NCBI RefSeq assembly: GCF_943181405.1
Contig: NZ_CALPBY010000001.1
Location: forward strand, 310,001-374,000
Source: Cellulosimicrobium sp. Marseille-Q4280
GTDB lineage: Bacteria > Actinomycetota > Actinomycetes > Actinomycetales > Cellulomonadaceae
Direction of reading: 5' to 3'
Length of the DNA stretch: 64,000 bases
Under the pieces are notes generated by a model. It was not told the DNA's origin, did not search any database, and saw nothing but the letters and a program-made list of their open reading frames with translations. Below are positions 7,798 through 15,374 of the stretch, piece after piece (within the stretch, counting starts at the first letter, position 1; every line of letters starts with the position of its first letter). The position numbers and the translations under genes were made by a program.

Positions 7798-8556
7798 TCA
7801 GGCGAGGGCGTCGCGGACCGCGCGGGCGACGTCGTCCGCGACGTCTGCTGCGCTCGCGCCGGCGTCCACGACCGTCACGACGACGCGGCGGCCGTCGGTC
7901 GTGCCGGTGCCGCGTGCCGGGGCCCCGGCGGTGTCGTCGGCGGTGAAGCGCCCGGCCGCGGCGCGGCGCAGCTCGGCGAACGCCTCCTCGAGCTGCGGGC
8001 GCAGGTCCTGCTCCGGGTTGCGGAGCCAGCGGCGCAGGAGCGCGTTGTGCACGGCGACCACGGACGCGGCGAACGCGATGGACGCGGTGGAGCGCCGCGC
8101 GTCGGGCGGCAGGGCGTCGCGCAGGTAGGCGGTGAAAGCACGCTCGTAGCGGTGCGTGGTCACGAGCTCGCGGTCGCGGAGCGCGGGCACCTGCTGCAGC
8201 AGGCGGTGGCGCGCGAGCGACGTCTCGCGCTGGCCGACGTGGTGGTCGAACACGAGCCGGGCGGCGCGGCAGACCTCGAGGTACGGGTCGACGGCCGGGT
8301 CCGGGACGAGGTTCCCCGCGGCGTCGGGCACGGGCCGGGTCCCCGCGAGCATGACGACCACCTCGTCGAGGAGGAGCTCGTGGTCCGCGAAGACCACGTC
8401 CTCCTTCGAGCGGAAACGGCGGAAGAAGGTGGCACGGCTGACCTGTGCGGCGTCGGCGATCTCCTCGACGGTGGTCTGCTCGTACCCCTGGCGGGTGAAG
8501 AGCTCGATCGCTGCGTCGACGGCCTGGGCATGGGTGCGGCTGCGGACGTCGGTCAT
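7798..8556 (-). CDS. TetR family transcriptional regulator
   Basis: A 252-residue TetR repressor. The N-terminal DNA-binding region is canonical: AVDAAIELFTRQGYEQTTVE, EIADAAQVSRATFFRRFRSK. The ligand domain is followed by a C-terminal 45-residue tail rich in Thr, Asp and Val that ordinary TetR proteins lack. The ATG at 8556 is 7 nt after TACCGT, the leaderless pattern, and a GGTAC palindrome overlaps that -10 box, suggesting autorepression. Divergent from the MOSC gene, which may be its target. Confidence 0.85.
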   Translation of the reverse strand: MTDVRSRTHAQAVDAAIELFTRQGYEQTTVEEIADAAQVSRATFFRRFRSKEDVVFADHELLLDEVVVMLAGTRPVPDAAGNLVPDPAVDPYLEVCRAARLVFDHHVGQRETSLARHRLLQQVPALRDRELVTTHRYERAFTAYLRDALPPDARRSTASIAFAASVVAVHNALLRRWLRNPEQDLRPQLEEAFAELRRAAAGRFTADDTAGAPARGTGTTDGRRVVVTVVDAGASAADVADDVARAVRDALA

Positions 8557-8564
8557 GGACGGGA

Positions 8565-8580
8565 CGGTACACCGGTACCG
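8565..8580. promoter_or_regulatory. Probable TetR operator
   Basis: CGGTAC-ACCG-GTACCG, 6-bp arms with a 4-nt spacer, 9 nt upstream of the TetR start and covering its TACCGT -10 box. Position fits autorepression by the adjacent TetR protein. Confidence 0.5.
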
Positions 8581-8638
8581 GGTTCCCGCTCGGGGGAGCG
8601 TGCTGGTGGGGGACGCGGCCCGGTGGCACGCTGGCCCG

Positions 8639-9121
8639 GTGACCGAACCACCCCGCGTGCACTCGATCCACGTCGCGAAGGCCCGGCGGCTGCCCACCCG
8701 CACCGTCCCGGCGGTCGAGGCGGAGGAGGGACGCGGGCTCGTCGGCGACCGGTACCACGGCTCGAAGCACCGGCACGTGACCGTGCAGACGCTCGCGGAC
8801 CTCGCTGCGGCGTCGGCGGAGCTCGGGCAGGAGATCGACCCCGGTCTCACGCGGCGCAACGTGACCCTCACGCACGGTGACCTGCCGACGAAGCCGGGGT
8901 CGTTCCTCACGCTCGGCGACGTCGAGCTGCAGGTCCTGCGCATCGCCGCGCCGTGCCGGCTGCTCGACGACTGGATCGCGCCAGGGGCGATGCGCTCGAT
9001 GCATCGGCGCGGCGGGGTGGTGTGCCGGCTGCTGTCGTCCGGGACGATCCGCGTCGGCGACGAGGCCCGCTGGAGCGCCCCGGCCGACGCCGCGGGGTCG
9101 GGTCAGGGCACGAGGCGGTAG
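8639..9121 (+). CDS. MOSC domain protein
   Basis: A 160-residue single MOSC domain, related to the C-terminal domain of molybdenum cofactor sulfurase. Typical features are GLVGDRYHGSKHRHVTVQTL near the start, GLTRRNVTL in the middle and a Cys in IAAPCRLLDDW that would carry or receive sulfur; small stand-alone MOSC proteins act in molybdenum cofactor ligation or N-hydroxylated base reduction. The GTG at 8639 follows directly from a GC-rich leader without clear ribosome binding site. The gene is convergent with the methyltransferase gene, and the coding ends overlap by 19 nt. Confidence 0.8.
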   Translation: MTEPPRVHSIHVAKARRLPTRTVPAVEAEEGRGLVGDRYHGSKHRHVTVQTLADLAAASAELGQEIDPGLTRRNVTLTHGDLPTKPGSFLTLGDVELQVLRIAAPCRLLDDWIAPGAMRSMHRRGGVVCRLLSSGTIRVGDEARWSAPADAAGSGQGTRR

Positions 9122-10287
9122 AACCGGAAGAACGCGAAGTCGTCGACGGGCAGCACCTCGACGTCCGAGTACCCCGCCTCGCGCGCGTACCGCCGCAGCG
9201 TCGCGGGCCGCATGACGGTCCCCGTCCCCGCCGACGGCTGCGTGGAGAGGCCGTCGGGCAGGCACACGAAGAGGCTGTAGCCGTACATGATCCGGTCGAC
9301 GTCGTCGGCCGGGGCGCTGAACTCGTCGGCGACCGCCTCGTCCATGACGACCACCACGCCGTCGGGCCGTACCGCCCGGCGCACCGCGTCGAGCACCTCG
9401 ACAGGGCGGGGCAGGTCGTGCACGCACTCGAACGCGAAGGCGGCGTCGAACGCCCGGTCGACCGGCCCCTCGGACGTCGCGAGGAGGGCGAGCTCGGTCG
9501 CGTCGCCCAGGTGGAACGTGACGCGGTCACCGAGACCCGCTGCGTCCGCGGCAGCACGTGCCGCCGCGACCGACGGCCGGTCCACGTCGATCCCGTGCAC
9601 GACGGCGCCCGGGTACGCCCGCGCGATCGCGAGCGTCGACCAGCCGAACCCGCACCCGACGTCGACGACGCGCGCCCCCGGCCGCGACAGCACGTCGTCG
9701 ATCTCCGGCAGGCTCGCGAGCACCGGTCCCAGCTCGCGCTCGAACCACGGCCGGTTGACGTCGGCCTGGGCCTCGCGCGCGTCGTCGCCGAGCTGGTCCC
9801 ACGACACGCCGCCGCCCGAGCGGTAGGCGTCCAGCAGGTGCGGGAGCTGCGGCCCGATGGCCCCGAGGAACCGCGCGAGCGGCGCGGAGTACGCGAGCGA
9901 CGTCGTGTCCGTGAGGACCTCGGCGTGCGCCTCGGGGAGGGCGTAGCGGCGCTCGCGGGCGACGTCGTGCGGGTCGGCGTCGAGCGCGGGCCCGGCGCCC
10001 GGGTCCTCGGCCGCGAGGATGCCGGACGCCGCCTGCTGCTCGAGCCACTCGCGTGCGTAGCGTTCGTGCGTGCCGGTCGCCTCGGCGAGGGCCGTGGAGG
10101 TCAGCGGGCCGGACGAGGCGAGCGCGCGGTACCAGCCGAGCCGGTCGCCGACGTGCACGGAGAGCACGTCGATCGCGCCGAGCGTCGCGGTGAACAGGCG
10201 CTCCGCGAAGGCGTCGACGGGCGACGCGTCGTCCGCCCCTCCGTCTGGATCCCCCTGCTGCACGCTCGTCCGCTCACCGGTCGTCAC
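9103..10287 (-). CDS. SAM-dependent methyltransferase
   Basis: A 394-residue class I methyltransferase. Residues about 25-90 form a winged-helix dimerisation region (ALAEATGTHERYAREWLEQQ), as in O- and C-methyltransferases, and the Rossmann core follows with motif I VVDVGCGFGWSTLAIARAYP, the acidic HGIDVDRPS and the LGDATEL motif. Resembles the class annotated as Rv2258c-like, with a small-molecule acceptor that is not known. The GTG at 10287 follows GGGA. It stands alone; its stop codon lies inside the end of the convergent MOSC gene. Confidence 0.82.
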   Translation of the reverse strand: MTTGERTSVQQGDPDGGADDASPVDAFAERLFTATLGAIDVLSVHVGDRLGWYRALASSGPLTSTALAEATGTHERYAREWLEQQAASGILAAEDPGAGPALDADPHDVARERRYALPEAHAEVLTDTTSLAYSAPLARFLGAIGPQLPHLLDAYRSGGGVSWDQLGDDAREAQADVNRPWFERELGPVLASLPEIDDVLSRPGARVVDVGCGFGWSTLAIARAYPGAVVHGIDVDRPSVAAARAAADAAGLGDRVTFHLGDATELALLATSEGPVDRAFDAAFAFECVHDLPRPVEVLDAVRRAVRPDGVVVVMDEAVADEFSAPADDVDRIMYGYSLFVCLPDGLSTQPSAGTGTVMRPATLRRYAREAGYSDVEVLPVDDFAFFRFYRLVP

Positions 10288-10448
10288 GACGATCCCGTCC
10301 CACGTTGGCCGGGCGTACCGAGAGCGGCAGCGCCCGTCCCCCGACGGTAGACCCGTGAGAGGTCCCGCGTCGACGGGTCGAGCGGCTGAATCTCGACGGC
10401 CTTCCCGCCGAGTCTGCACGGACGCTGGTCCGCCCCTCGTCAGGCGGC

Positions 10449-10467
10449 TTAGGTTCGCCTATCCTGT
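10449..10467 (+). promoter_or_regulatory. Probable DtxR/IdeR iron box over ECF transporter promoter
   Basis: The 19 bases TTAGGTTCGCCTATCCTGT match the DtxR/IdeR consensus TWAGGTTAGSCTWACCTWA at 15 of 19 positions by my count. The site covers the TATCCT -10 box (10460-10465), which lies 7 nt before the GTG start at 10473, so a bound repressor would block a leaderless transcript. Confidence 0.65.
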
Positions 10468-10472
10468 GCTGC

Positions 10473-12386
10473 GTGACCCGGGACGAGACGCCGACCGGCG
10501 CGTCCCCGGGCGTGCCGACGCTCGCCGTGCGCGACGTGAGCATCCGCCACCACGTCCACCACGACGACGTCGCGCCGGACCTGCCGGGCTCCGCCGACGA
10601 CGCGCGGAACCACCCGGCGCCGACCCCGAGCGGCGTGACGTTCCAGGTCCGCGCGGGCGAGGCGGTCCTCCTCCTCGGCCCGTCGGGGTGCGGCAAGTCG
10701 ACCCTTGCGCTCGCGACGAACGGGCTGGTGCCGCACGTGGTCGGCGCCGACCTGAAGGGTTCCGTCCGCGTGCGCGGCAGGTCGACCCAGGACCACGCTC
10801 CGCCCGAGCTGTCGCGCGACGTCGCGATGGTGTTCCAGGACCCTGACGCGCAGGTCGTGACGGGGACCGTGCTCGACGAGGTGTGCTTCGGCCCCGAGAA
10901 CCTGCTGCTGGCGGTCGACGAGGTCCTCGCGCGGGCCGAGTCGGCGCTGCGCACCGTGGGCCTCTGGGACCGGCGCGCCCACGACCCGGCGACGCTCTCC
11001 GGCGGCGGCCGGCAGCGCCTCGCCGTCGCGTGCGCGCTCGCGCTCGGCTCTCCGCTCCTCGTGCTCGACGAGCCCACGGCGAACCTCGACCCGGTCGGCA
11101 CCGAGGAGGTCTACGCCGTGCTGCGCGACGTCGTGGCGCGCGGAGACCGGGCCGTCCTGCTCGTGGAGCACGACCTCGACGCCGCGGTCTCGCTCGTCGA
11201 CCGGGTCGTGGTGCTCGACGCCGCGGGGCGCCTCGTCCTCGACGGCCCGGCGCGCGACGTGCTCGCCGGCCACGCGGAGGAGCTCGCCGGGCTCGGTGTC
11301 TGGCTGCCCACCGCGACGCTCGTCGCGCTGCGGCTGCGCGCGGCCGGCGTCCACCTCGACCCGGTCCCGCTCACGCCGGACGAGCTCGCGGCGGCGCTCG
11401 ACGCGGTCCCCGTCCTGCCCGACCCGCGCCCGGCCGACCCTCGCCCGACCGGTACCCGGCGGACGGGCGCGCGGGACGGCGTCGGGCACGACCGCGACCG
11501 GACGGTGGAGGCGCCCGGCGCCGAGGCCCCTGTGCTCGTCGTCGACCGCCTGACGTTCCGCCGCGGCCGCGGCCGCGCGGCGACGACCGTGCTCCGCGAC
11601 GTGTCCCTGACCGTCGCGCCCGGTGAGCTCGTCGCCGTCGTGGGCGCGAACGGCGCGGGCAAGACGACGCTCGCCCAGCTCGCCGCGGGCGTGCTGCGGC
11701 CGCGTCGCGGCGCGCTCGACGGACGCGTGACCGTCGCCGGCCTCGACCCGACATCCGCCGACCCCCGCGAGCTCGCGCAGCGCGTCGGCTTCGTGTTCCA
11801 GAACCCGGAGCACCAGATCGTCACGACCCGCGTCGACGACGAGCTCGCCCTCGGGCTGCGCGTGCGCGGCGTGCCGGAGGACGAGGTCGCGCAGCGCGTC
11901 GACGACGTGCTGCGGCGCCTCGGCCTCGCCGACCTGCGCGACCGGCACCCCTTCCTCCTGTCCGGCGGGCAGAAGCGGCGGCTCTCCGTCGGGACCGCGA
12001 TCGTGTGCCGTCCCGACGTCCTCGTGCTCGACGAGCCGACCTACGGGCAGGACCGCGAGCGGGCGGCCGAGCTGCTCGACCTGCTCACCGCGCTCCACCT
12101 CGACGGGACGGCGGTCGTCGTCGTGAGCCACGACATGCAGCTCGTCGCCGAGCACGCGACGCGCGTCGTCGCGCTCGCCGACGGTGCCGTGCTCGCCGAC
12201 GGCCCGCCGTCCGACGTCCTCGCCGACGAGGACGTGCTGCGCACCGCCGGTCTGCGCACACCGCCGCTCGCGCGCGCCACGCGGCACCTCGCGCACCCCG
12301 CGTGGCGGACCGTCACGCGCCTCGCGGACCTGCCCGCCGCAGACCTGACCGTCGCAGCCACGACCTCTGCGGGGGTCACGGCATGA
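10473..12386 (+). CDS. ECF transporter, fused tandem ATPase (EcfA-EcfA')
   Basis: A 637-residue protein with two ABC ATPase domains. Domain 1 (about 15-280) has Walker A GPSGCGKST, a Q-loop in VFQDPDAQ, signature LSGGGRQRLAVA and Walker B LLVLDEP; domain 2 (about 355-590) has GANGAGKTT, FQNPEHQ, LSGGQKRRLSVG and VLVLDEP. The Q-loop QNPE/QDPD motifs are typical of energy-coupling factor ATPases. A linker rich in Pro and Arg joins them. EcfT and an S subunit follow in an operon (ATGA overlap with EcfT), giving a complete single-substrate ECF importer like YkoEDC. A probable iron-repressor box covers the promoter. Confidence 0.9.
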   Translation: MTRDETPTGASPGVPTLAVRDVSIRHHVHHDDVAPDLPGSADDARNHPAPTPSGVTFQVRAGEAVLLLGPSGCGKSTLALATNGLVPHVVGADLKGSVRVRGRSTQDHAPPELSRDVAMVFQDPDAQVVTGTVLDEVCFGPENLLLAVDEVLARAESALRTVGLWDRRAHDPATLSGGGRQRLAVACALALGSPLLVLDEPTANLDPVGTEEVYAVLRDVVARGDRAVLLVEHDLDAAVSLVDRVVVLDAAGRLVLDGPARDVLAGHAEELAGLGVWLPTATLVALRLRAAGVHLDPVPLTPDELAAALDAVPVLPDPRPADPRPTGTRRTGARDGVGHDRDRTVEAPGAEAPVLVVDRLTFRRGRGRAATTVLRDVSLTVAPGELVAVVGANGAGKTTLAQLAAGVLRPRRGALDGRVTVAGLDPTSADPRELAQRVGFVFQNPEHQIVTTRVDDELALGLRVRGVPEDEVAQRVDDVLRRLGLADLRDRHPFLLSGGQKRRLSVGTAIVCRPDVLVLDEPTYGQDRERAAELLDLLTALHLDGTAVVVVSHDMQLVAEHATRVVALADGAVLADGPPSDVLADEDVLRTAGLRTPPLARATRHLAHPAWRTVTRLADLPAADLTVAATTSAGVTA

Positions 12387-13213
12387 CGGCCGCCGCCGTG
12401 ACGCGCGCGGCCGAGCCCGCGCACCTCGGCACGTTCGCCGGTCCCGCGTGGGACCTGCGCACGTACGACCCGCTCGTCACCGCCTTCGGCCCGCTGCCCG
12501 TCGTCGTCTACGTCTTCACGACGCGCGACGTGCTCACCCCGGCCCTCATCGGGCTCGCCGCGCTCACGGTGATCCTCGTGATGGTCCGGCCGCCCGGCCG
12601 CGTCGTGGCGTCGCTCCTGGTCGGCCTCCCTGCGCTCGCCGCCGTCATGACGGTGTCGTTCGGCGTGCTCACCGACCCGCGCGACGTCGACGACACGACG
12701 CTGCTCCTGACGGTCGGTCCCTTCGAGCTGTGGTCGGGTGCGCTCGCCGTAGGGCTCGCGACGAGCCTGCGCACGTGCGCGCTGCTGCTCCTCGTGCTGA
12801 TCGGCGGTCTGTCGACGACCGGGCAGGACGTCGTGCGCGCGATGGTCCAGCAGCTCCGGGTGCCGTACCGCGTCGGCTACGCCGCGCTCGCGGCGCTGCG
12901 GTTCGTCCCGCGCTTCGGCCACGAGCTCGAGGTCATCCGCGCCGCCCACCGCGTGCGCGGCGTCGACCACGGCCGCGGGCCCCTCGCCGCCGCGCGGCGC
13001 CAGGTCGGCTACGCGGTGCCGCTGCTCGCGGGCGGGATCCGGCACGGCGAGCGCGTGTCGCTGGCCATGGAGGCGCGCGCCTTCGGGGCGCACCCCACGC
13101 GGACCGAGCGCGTCGTGGTGCCGTTCCGCGTGCGGGACGTCGTGTTCCTGCTCGCGACGTGGGGGCTCGCCGCCGCGGTCGCGCTCGTCGTCGTCCCCGC
13201 GCTCTCCGCCTGA
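12383..13213 (+). CDS. ECF transporter transmembrane subunit EcfT
   Basis: A 276-residue membrane protein of the EcfT/CbiQ family: about five to six hydrophobic segments and two cytoplasmic coupling-helix motifs, of which AHRVRGVD (around residue 190) and AMEARAFGA near the C-terminus are the Ala-Arg-Gly type pattern that docks on the ATPases. Its ATG overlaps the TGA of the ATPase gene. It couples ATP hydrolysis to toppling of the S component encoded 44 nt downstream. Confidence 0.88.
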   Translation: MTAAAVTRAAEPAHLGTFAGPAWDLRTYDPLVTAFGPLPVVVYVFTTRDVLTPALIGLAALTVILVMVRPPGRVVASLLVGLPALAAVMTVSFGVLTDPRDVDDTTLLLTVGPFELWSGALAVGLATSLRTCALLLLVLIGGLSTTGQDVVRAMVQQLRVPYRVGYAALAALRFVPRFGHELEVIRAAHRVRGVDHGRGPLAAARRQVGYAVPLLAGGIRHGERVSLAMEARAFGAHPTRTERVVVPFRVRDVVFLLATWGLAAAVALVVVPALSA

Positions 13214-13257
13214 CCGCTCGACCGTCCGTCCACCACACCTCGACACCCGGAGCCACC

Positions 13258-13863
13258 ATGTCCTCCGCACCTCGCCGTCAGTCCTTGACCACGCGGTACC
13301 TCATGACCTGCGCCGCGATCGGTGCCGCGACGGGCGTGCTCCTCGTCCCGGCCAACTTCGTCGCGGCGGCGCTCTCCTCCACCGTGCCCGTGCTGTACTC
13401 CGCGATGCTCGGCCTGTGGATCGTCGGGCCCGTGCTCGCCCTCGCGCTCGTGCGCCGCCCGGGTGCGGCCGTGCTGACGATGCTCGTCGCCGGGGTGATC
13501 AGCTCGGCGTCGCCGCTCGGGGCGTCGTCCATACTCACGTGCCTCATGGTCGGCGCGGCGCTCGAGGTCGCGTTCCTCGTGACGCTCTACCGCGTGTGGG
13601 CCCCGTGGCTCTTCTACGTGGCGACGTTCGTGTTCGCCGCGCTGTACACCTGGTCGGCGTTCGTCGCGTTCGACGCCGCGTCGATGGCGCCGGTCGTGCA
13701 GGTGCTCATCGTCGTGCTCATGATCGCGAGCTCGCTCGCCGGGACCTGGGCGGGTCTGCTGCTCGCGCGCCGTCTCGAGCGGGCGGGCGTGGCGCGCGGG
13801 CTCGCGCCGGCACGTCGTCCTGCGGCGACTGCGCCCGTCGTCGCGCCGGCCGAGCAGGGCTGA
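13258..13863 (+). CDS. ECF transporter S component, YkoE-like
   Basis: A 201-residue membrane protein with five or six hydrophobic segments. The stretch LGLWIVGPVLALALVRRPGA followed by AAVLTMLVAGVISS recalls the YkoE family of substrate-binding S subunits (GIWFIV...RKPGAALL in YkoE). YkoE proteins are tied to thiamine or its pyrimidine precursor, but no thiamine riboswitch is present here and the operon has an iron-type operator, so heme or an iron chelate should be considered. GGAG precedes the ATG at 13258. The C-terminal 25 residues are a Pro-Ala tail outside the membrane. Confidence 0.75.
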   Translation: MSSAPRRQSLTTRYLMTCAAIGAATGVLLVPANFVAAALSSTVPVLYSAMLGLWIVGPVLALALVRRPGAAVLTMLVAGVISSASPLGASSILTCLMVGAALEVAFLVTLYRVWAPWLFYVATFVFAALYTWSAFVAFDAASMAPVVQVLIVVLMIASSLAGTWAGLLLARRLERAGVARGLAPARRPAATAPVVAPAEQG

Positions 13864-13888
13864 CCGGAGCCGAGGAGGACGGGACCAG

Positions 13889-14116
13889 TCAGCCGCCGAG
13901 GAACGCGTTCATCGCGAGGACCGAGAACAGCACGGCCCCGGCGGCGACGGCGATCGCCACGACCCACCCGTTGGCCCGTTCGACGGGTGGCCCGGCCGGC
14001 CGGGCGGGTGCGGGCGTGCGGCGGCCACGGCGCGCGCTGAACCGCAGGCCGCGCGCGGCGGCGCGCGTGGGTGGGGTGGGCGGGGTCGTCGCGCGGGCTG
14101 GGGTCTGGCTCGTCAC
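13889..14116 (-). CDS. Small membrane protein
   Basis: A 75-residue protein with a 48-residue Arg/Pro/Thr-rich cytoplasmic part and a single hydrophobic helix, WVVAIAVAAGAVLFSVLAMN, at the C-terminal end. The GTG at 14116 has GGAGG 5 nt upstream, a good ribosome binding site. It is convergent with the ECF operon, 25 nt from its end. No family recognised. Confidence 0.55.
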   Translation of the reverse strand: MTSQTPARATTPPTPPTRAAARGLRFSARRGRRTPAPARPAGPPVERANGWVVAIAVAAGAVLFSVLAMNAFLGG

Positions 14117-14257
14117 GGGTGCCTCCGGGATTCTCGGCGCCGCTACCCGACGCCGTACCCCAGTCTTCTCGGCCGGACGCCCTCCGCGCGTCGCCCGTTC
14201 GGTGGATCCTGCCGGCCGCAGGTGTGCGACCTGCGGATGACCTCCCGGTCGGCTCGG

Positions 14258-14581
14258 TCAGCGCGGCGCGTTCTCCTGGTACCGCGGGCCGCGTCGGCCG
14301 CCGCGGGCCACACGCTGGAGGTAGCGCACCTCGCGCAGCGCGACCGCGGCGGCGAGGACGCACGGGATCCACGCCCACACCCGTCCCCGCAGGACGAGTC
14401 CCAGGCACAGGACGGCGACGACGACGCCACCGAGCACCGTCGCGACGCTCGACCACCGGGTCCCGGTGCGGACCTCGTCGGCACGCTGCCACCAGCGGCG
14501 CAGCCGCTCACCGACGCCGCGGTTCTGCCCGTCCGCGGGCGGACGGCCGTCGGCGGGCGGACGGCCGTCGGCCGCCGTCAC
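14258..14581 (-). CDS. Small two-helix membrane protein
   Basis: A 107-residue protein. The N-terminus carries the direct repeat DGRPPADGRPPADG, produced by a tandem 18-nt repeat, followed by a charged helix and two hydrophobic segments (SVATVLGGVVVAVLCLGLVL and WIPCVLAAAVAL). It starts with GTG at 14581 overlapping the stop codon of the TetR gene (GTGA), so the two are translationally coupled. Function unknown; coupling to the regulator suggests it belongs to the same exporter or stress response. Confidence 0.6.
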   Translation of the reverse strand: MTAADGRPPADGRPPADGQNRGVGERLRRWWQRADEVRTGTRWSSVATVLGGVVVAVLCLGLVLRGRVWAWIPCVLAAAVALREVRYLQRVARGGRRGPRYQENAPR

Positions 14582-15222
14582 GAGGGGTTCCGAGCGGGCC
14601 GGGCGAGGGCCACGCCCTCGATGCTGCGCAGGGCCATCCGGAGGGCGTCGGCCCGGGACACCTCGCCCTCGGCGGCCATCGACCAGGCGTTGAACAGGGT
14701 CCACCACAGGGTGCGCACGAGCCACGAGACGCTGAGCTGGTCGTCGACCACGCCGTCCGCCTGCCCCCGTCGCAAGAGCGCGCGGACCGGCTCCTCCGCC
14801 TCCTCGGCCTCGGCCCAGAACTCGGGCTCGCCGTCGGCCACCTCGTTGAACAGCACCATGTACCAGGGGCCGAGGTCGAAGTACTCGAACGCCAGCCGCC
14901 GCAGCGCCGCCGCAGGATCACCGACGTCGAGCCGTGCGGCGGTGATCGCCGCGCGCGTCCGCTCGACCGCCTCGGCGCCGATGGCCTCGACGAGGTCCGC
15001 GCGCTCGGGGAAGTAGCGGTGCAGCGTCGTCCGCCCGACGTGCGCCGCCTGGGCGACGTCGGCGAGCGAGGCCGACTTGTCCGCGCTGAGCACCGACGTG
15101 GCCGCCTCGAGGATCGCGCGTCGCGTGCGCGCGCGGGCGGCGGTCTCCGTGGTCTCCGGGACCCCGGAGCCCGTTCCGAGGGTGCCGCGGGTCCGGGTCC
15201 CGTCGCTCGTCCGTGCCGTCAC
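14578..15222 (-). CDS. TetR family transcriptional regulator
   Basis: A 214-residue TetR repressor with the helix-turn-helix region RRAILEAATSVLSADKSASL and DVAQAAHVGRTTLHRYFPER. The effector domain contains an acidic loop, FWAEAEEAEEPV. The GTG at 15222 follows TAGGGT by 7 nt, the leaderless pattern. It is divergent from an ABC exporter gene, the classical arrangement for a drug-responsive repressor and its pump. Several palindromes in the 152-bp spacer are candidate operators. Confidence 0.85.
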   Translation of the reverse strand: MTARTSDGTRTRGTLGTGSGVPETTETAARARTRRAILEAATSVLSADKSASLADVAQAAHVGRTTLHRYFPERADLVEAIGAEAVERTRAAITAARLDVGDPAAALRRLAFEYFDLGPWYMVLFNEVADGEPEFWAEAEEAEEPVRALLRRGQADGVVDDQLSVSWLVRTLWWTLFNAWSMAAEGEVSRADALRMALRSIEGVALARPARNPS

Positions 15223-15268
15223 GTGCCTCACCCTAGCGACCGAGTGGATGGCACACACCTTGCCGACT

Positions 15269-15288
15269 GTGGAACATGCGTGTTCCAC
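15269..15288. promoter_or_regulatory. Palindromic operator upstream of TetR gene
   Basis: GTGGAACA-TGCG-TGTTCCAC: perfect 8-bp arms, 4-nt spacer, about 47 nt upstream of the TetR start. It differs in sequence from the two palindromes nearer the exporter, so it may serve a second regulator or be the TetR site proper. Confidence 0.5.
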
Positions 15289-15327
15289 TTAGGATCACTC
15301 CGCTCCCGCATCCTTCCCCACAATGCC

Positions 15328-15371
15328 GTCAACTACAGTTGACAGCAGATCGGATGTCAACCATGGTTGAC
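15328..15371. promoter_or_regulatory. Twin palindromic operators on the exporter promoter
   Basis: GTCAACTACAGTTGAC (15328-15343) and GTCAACCATGGTTGAC (15356-15371) are both GTCAAC-N4-GTTGAC palindromes, 28 bp apart. The first contains a consensus TTGACA -35 box (15339-15344); the second covers CATGGT (15362-15367), placed 17 nt further and 7 nt before the ATG at 15375. A bound repressor would cover the whole promoter. Confidence 0.7.
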
Positions 15372-15374
15372 GGT

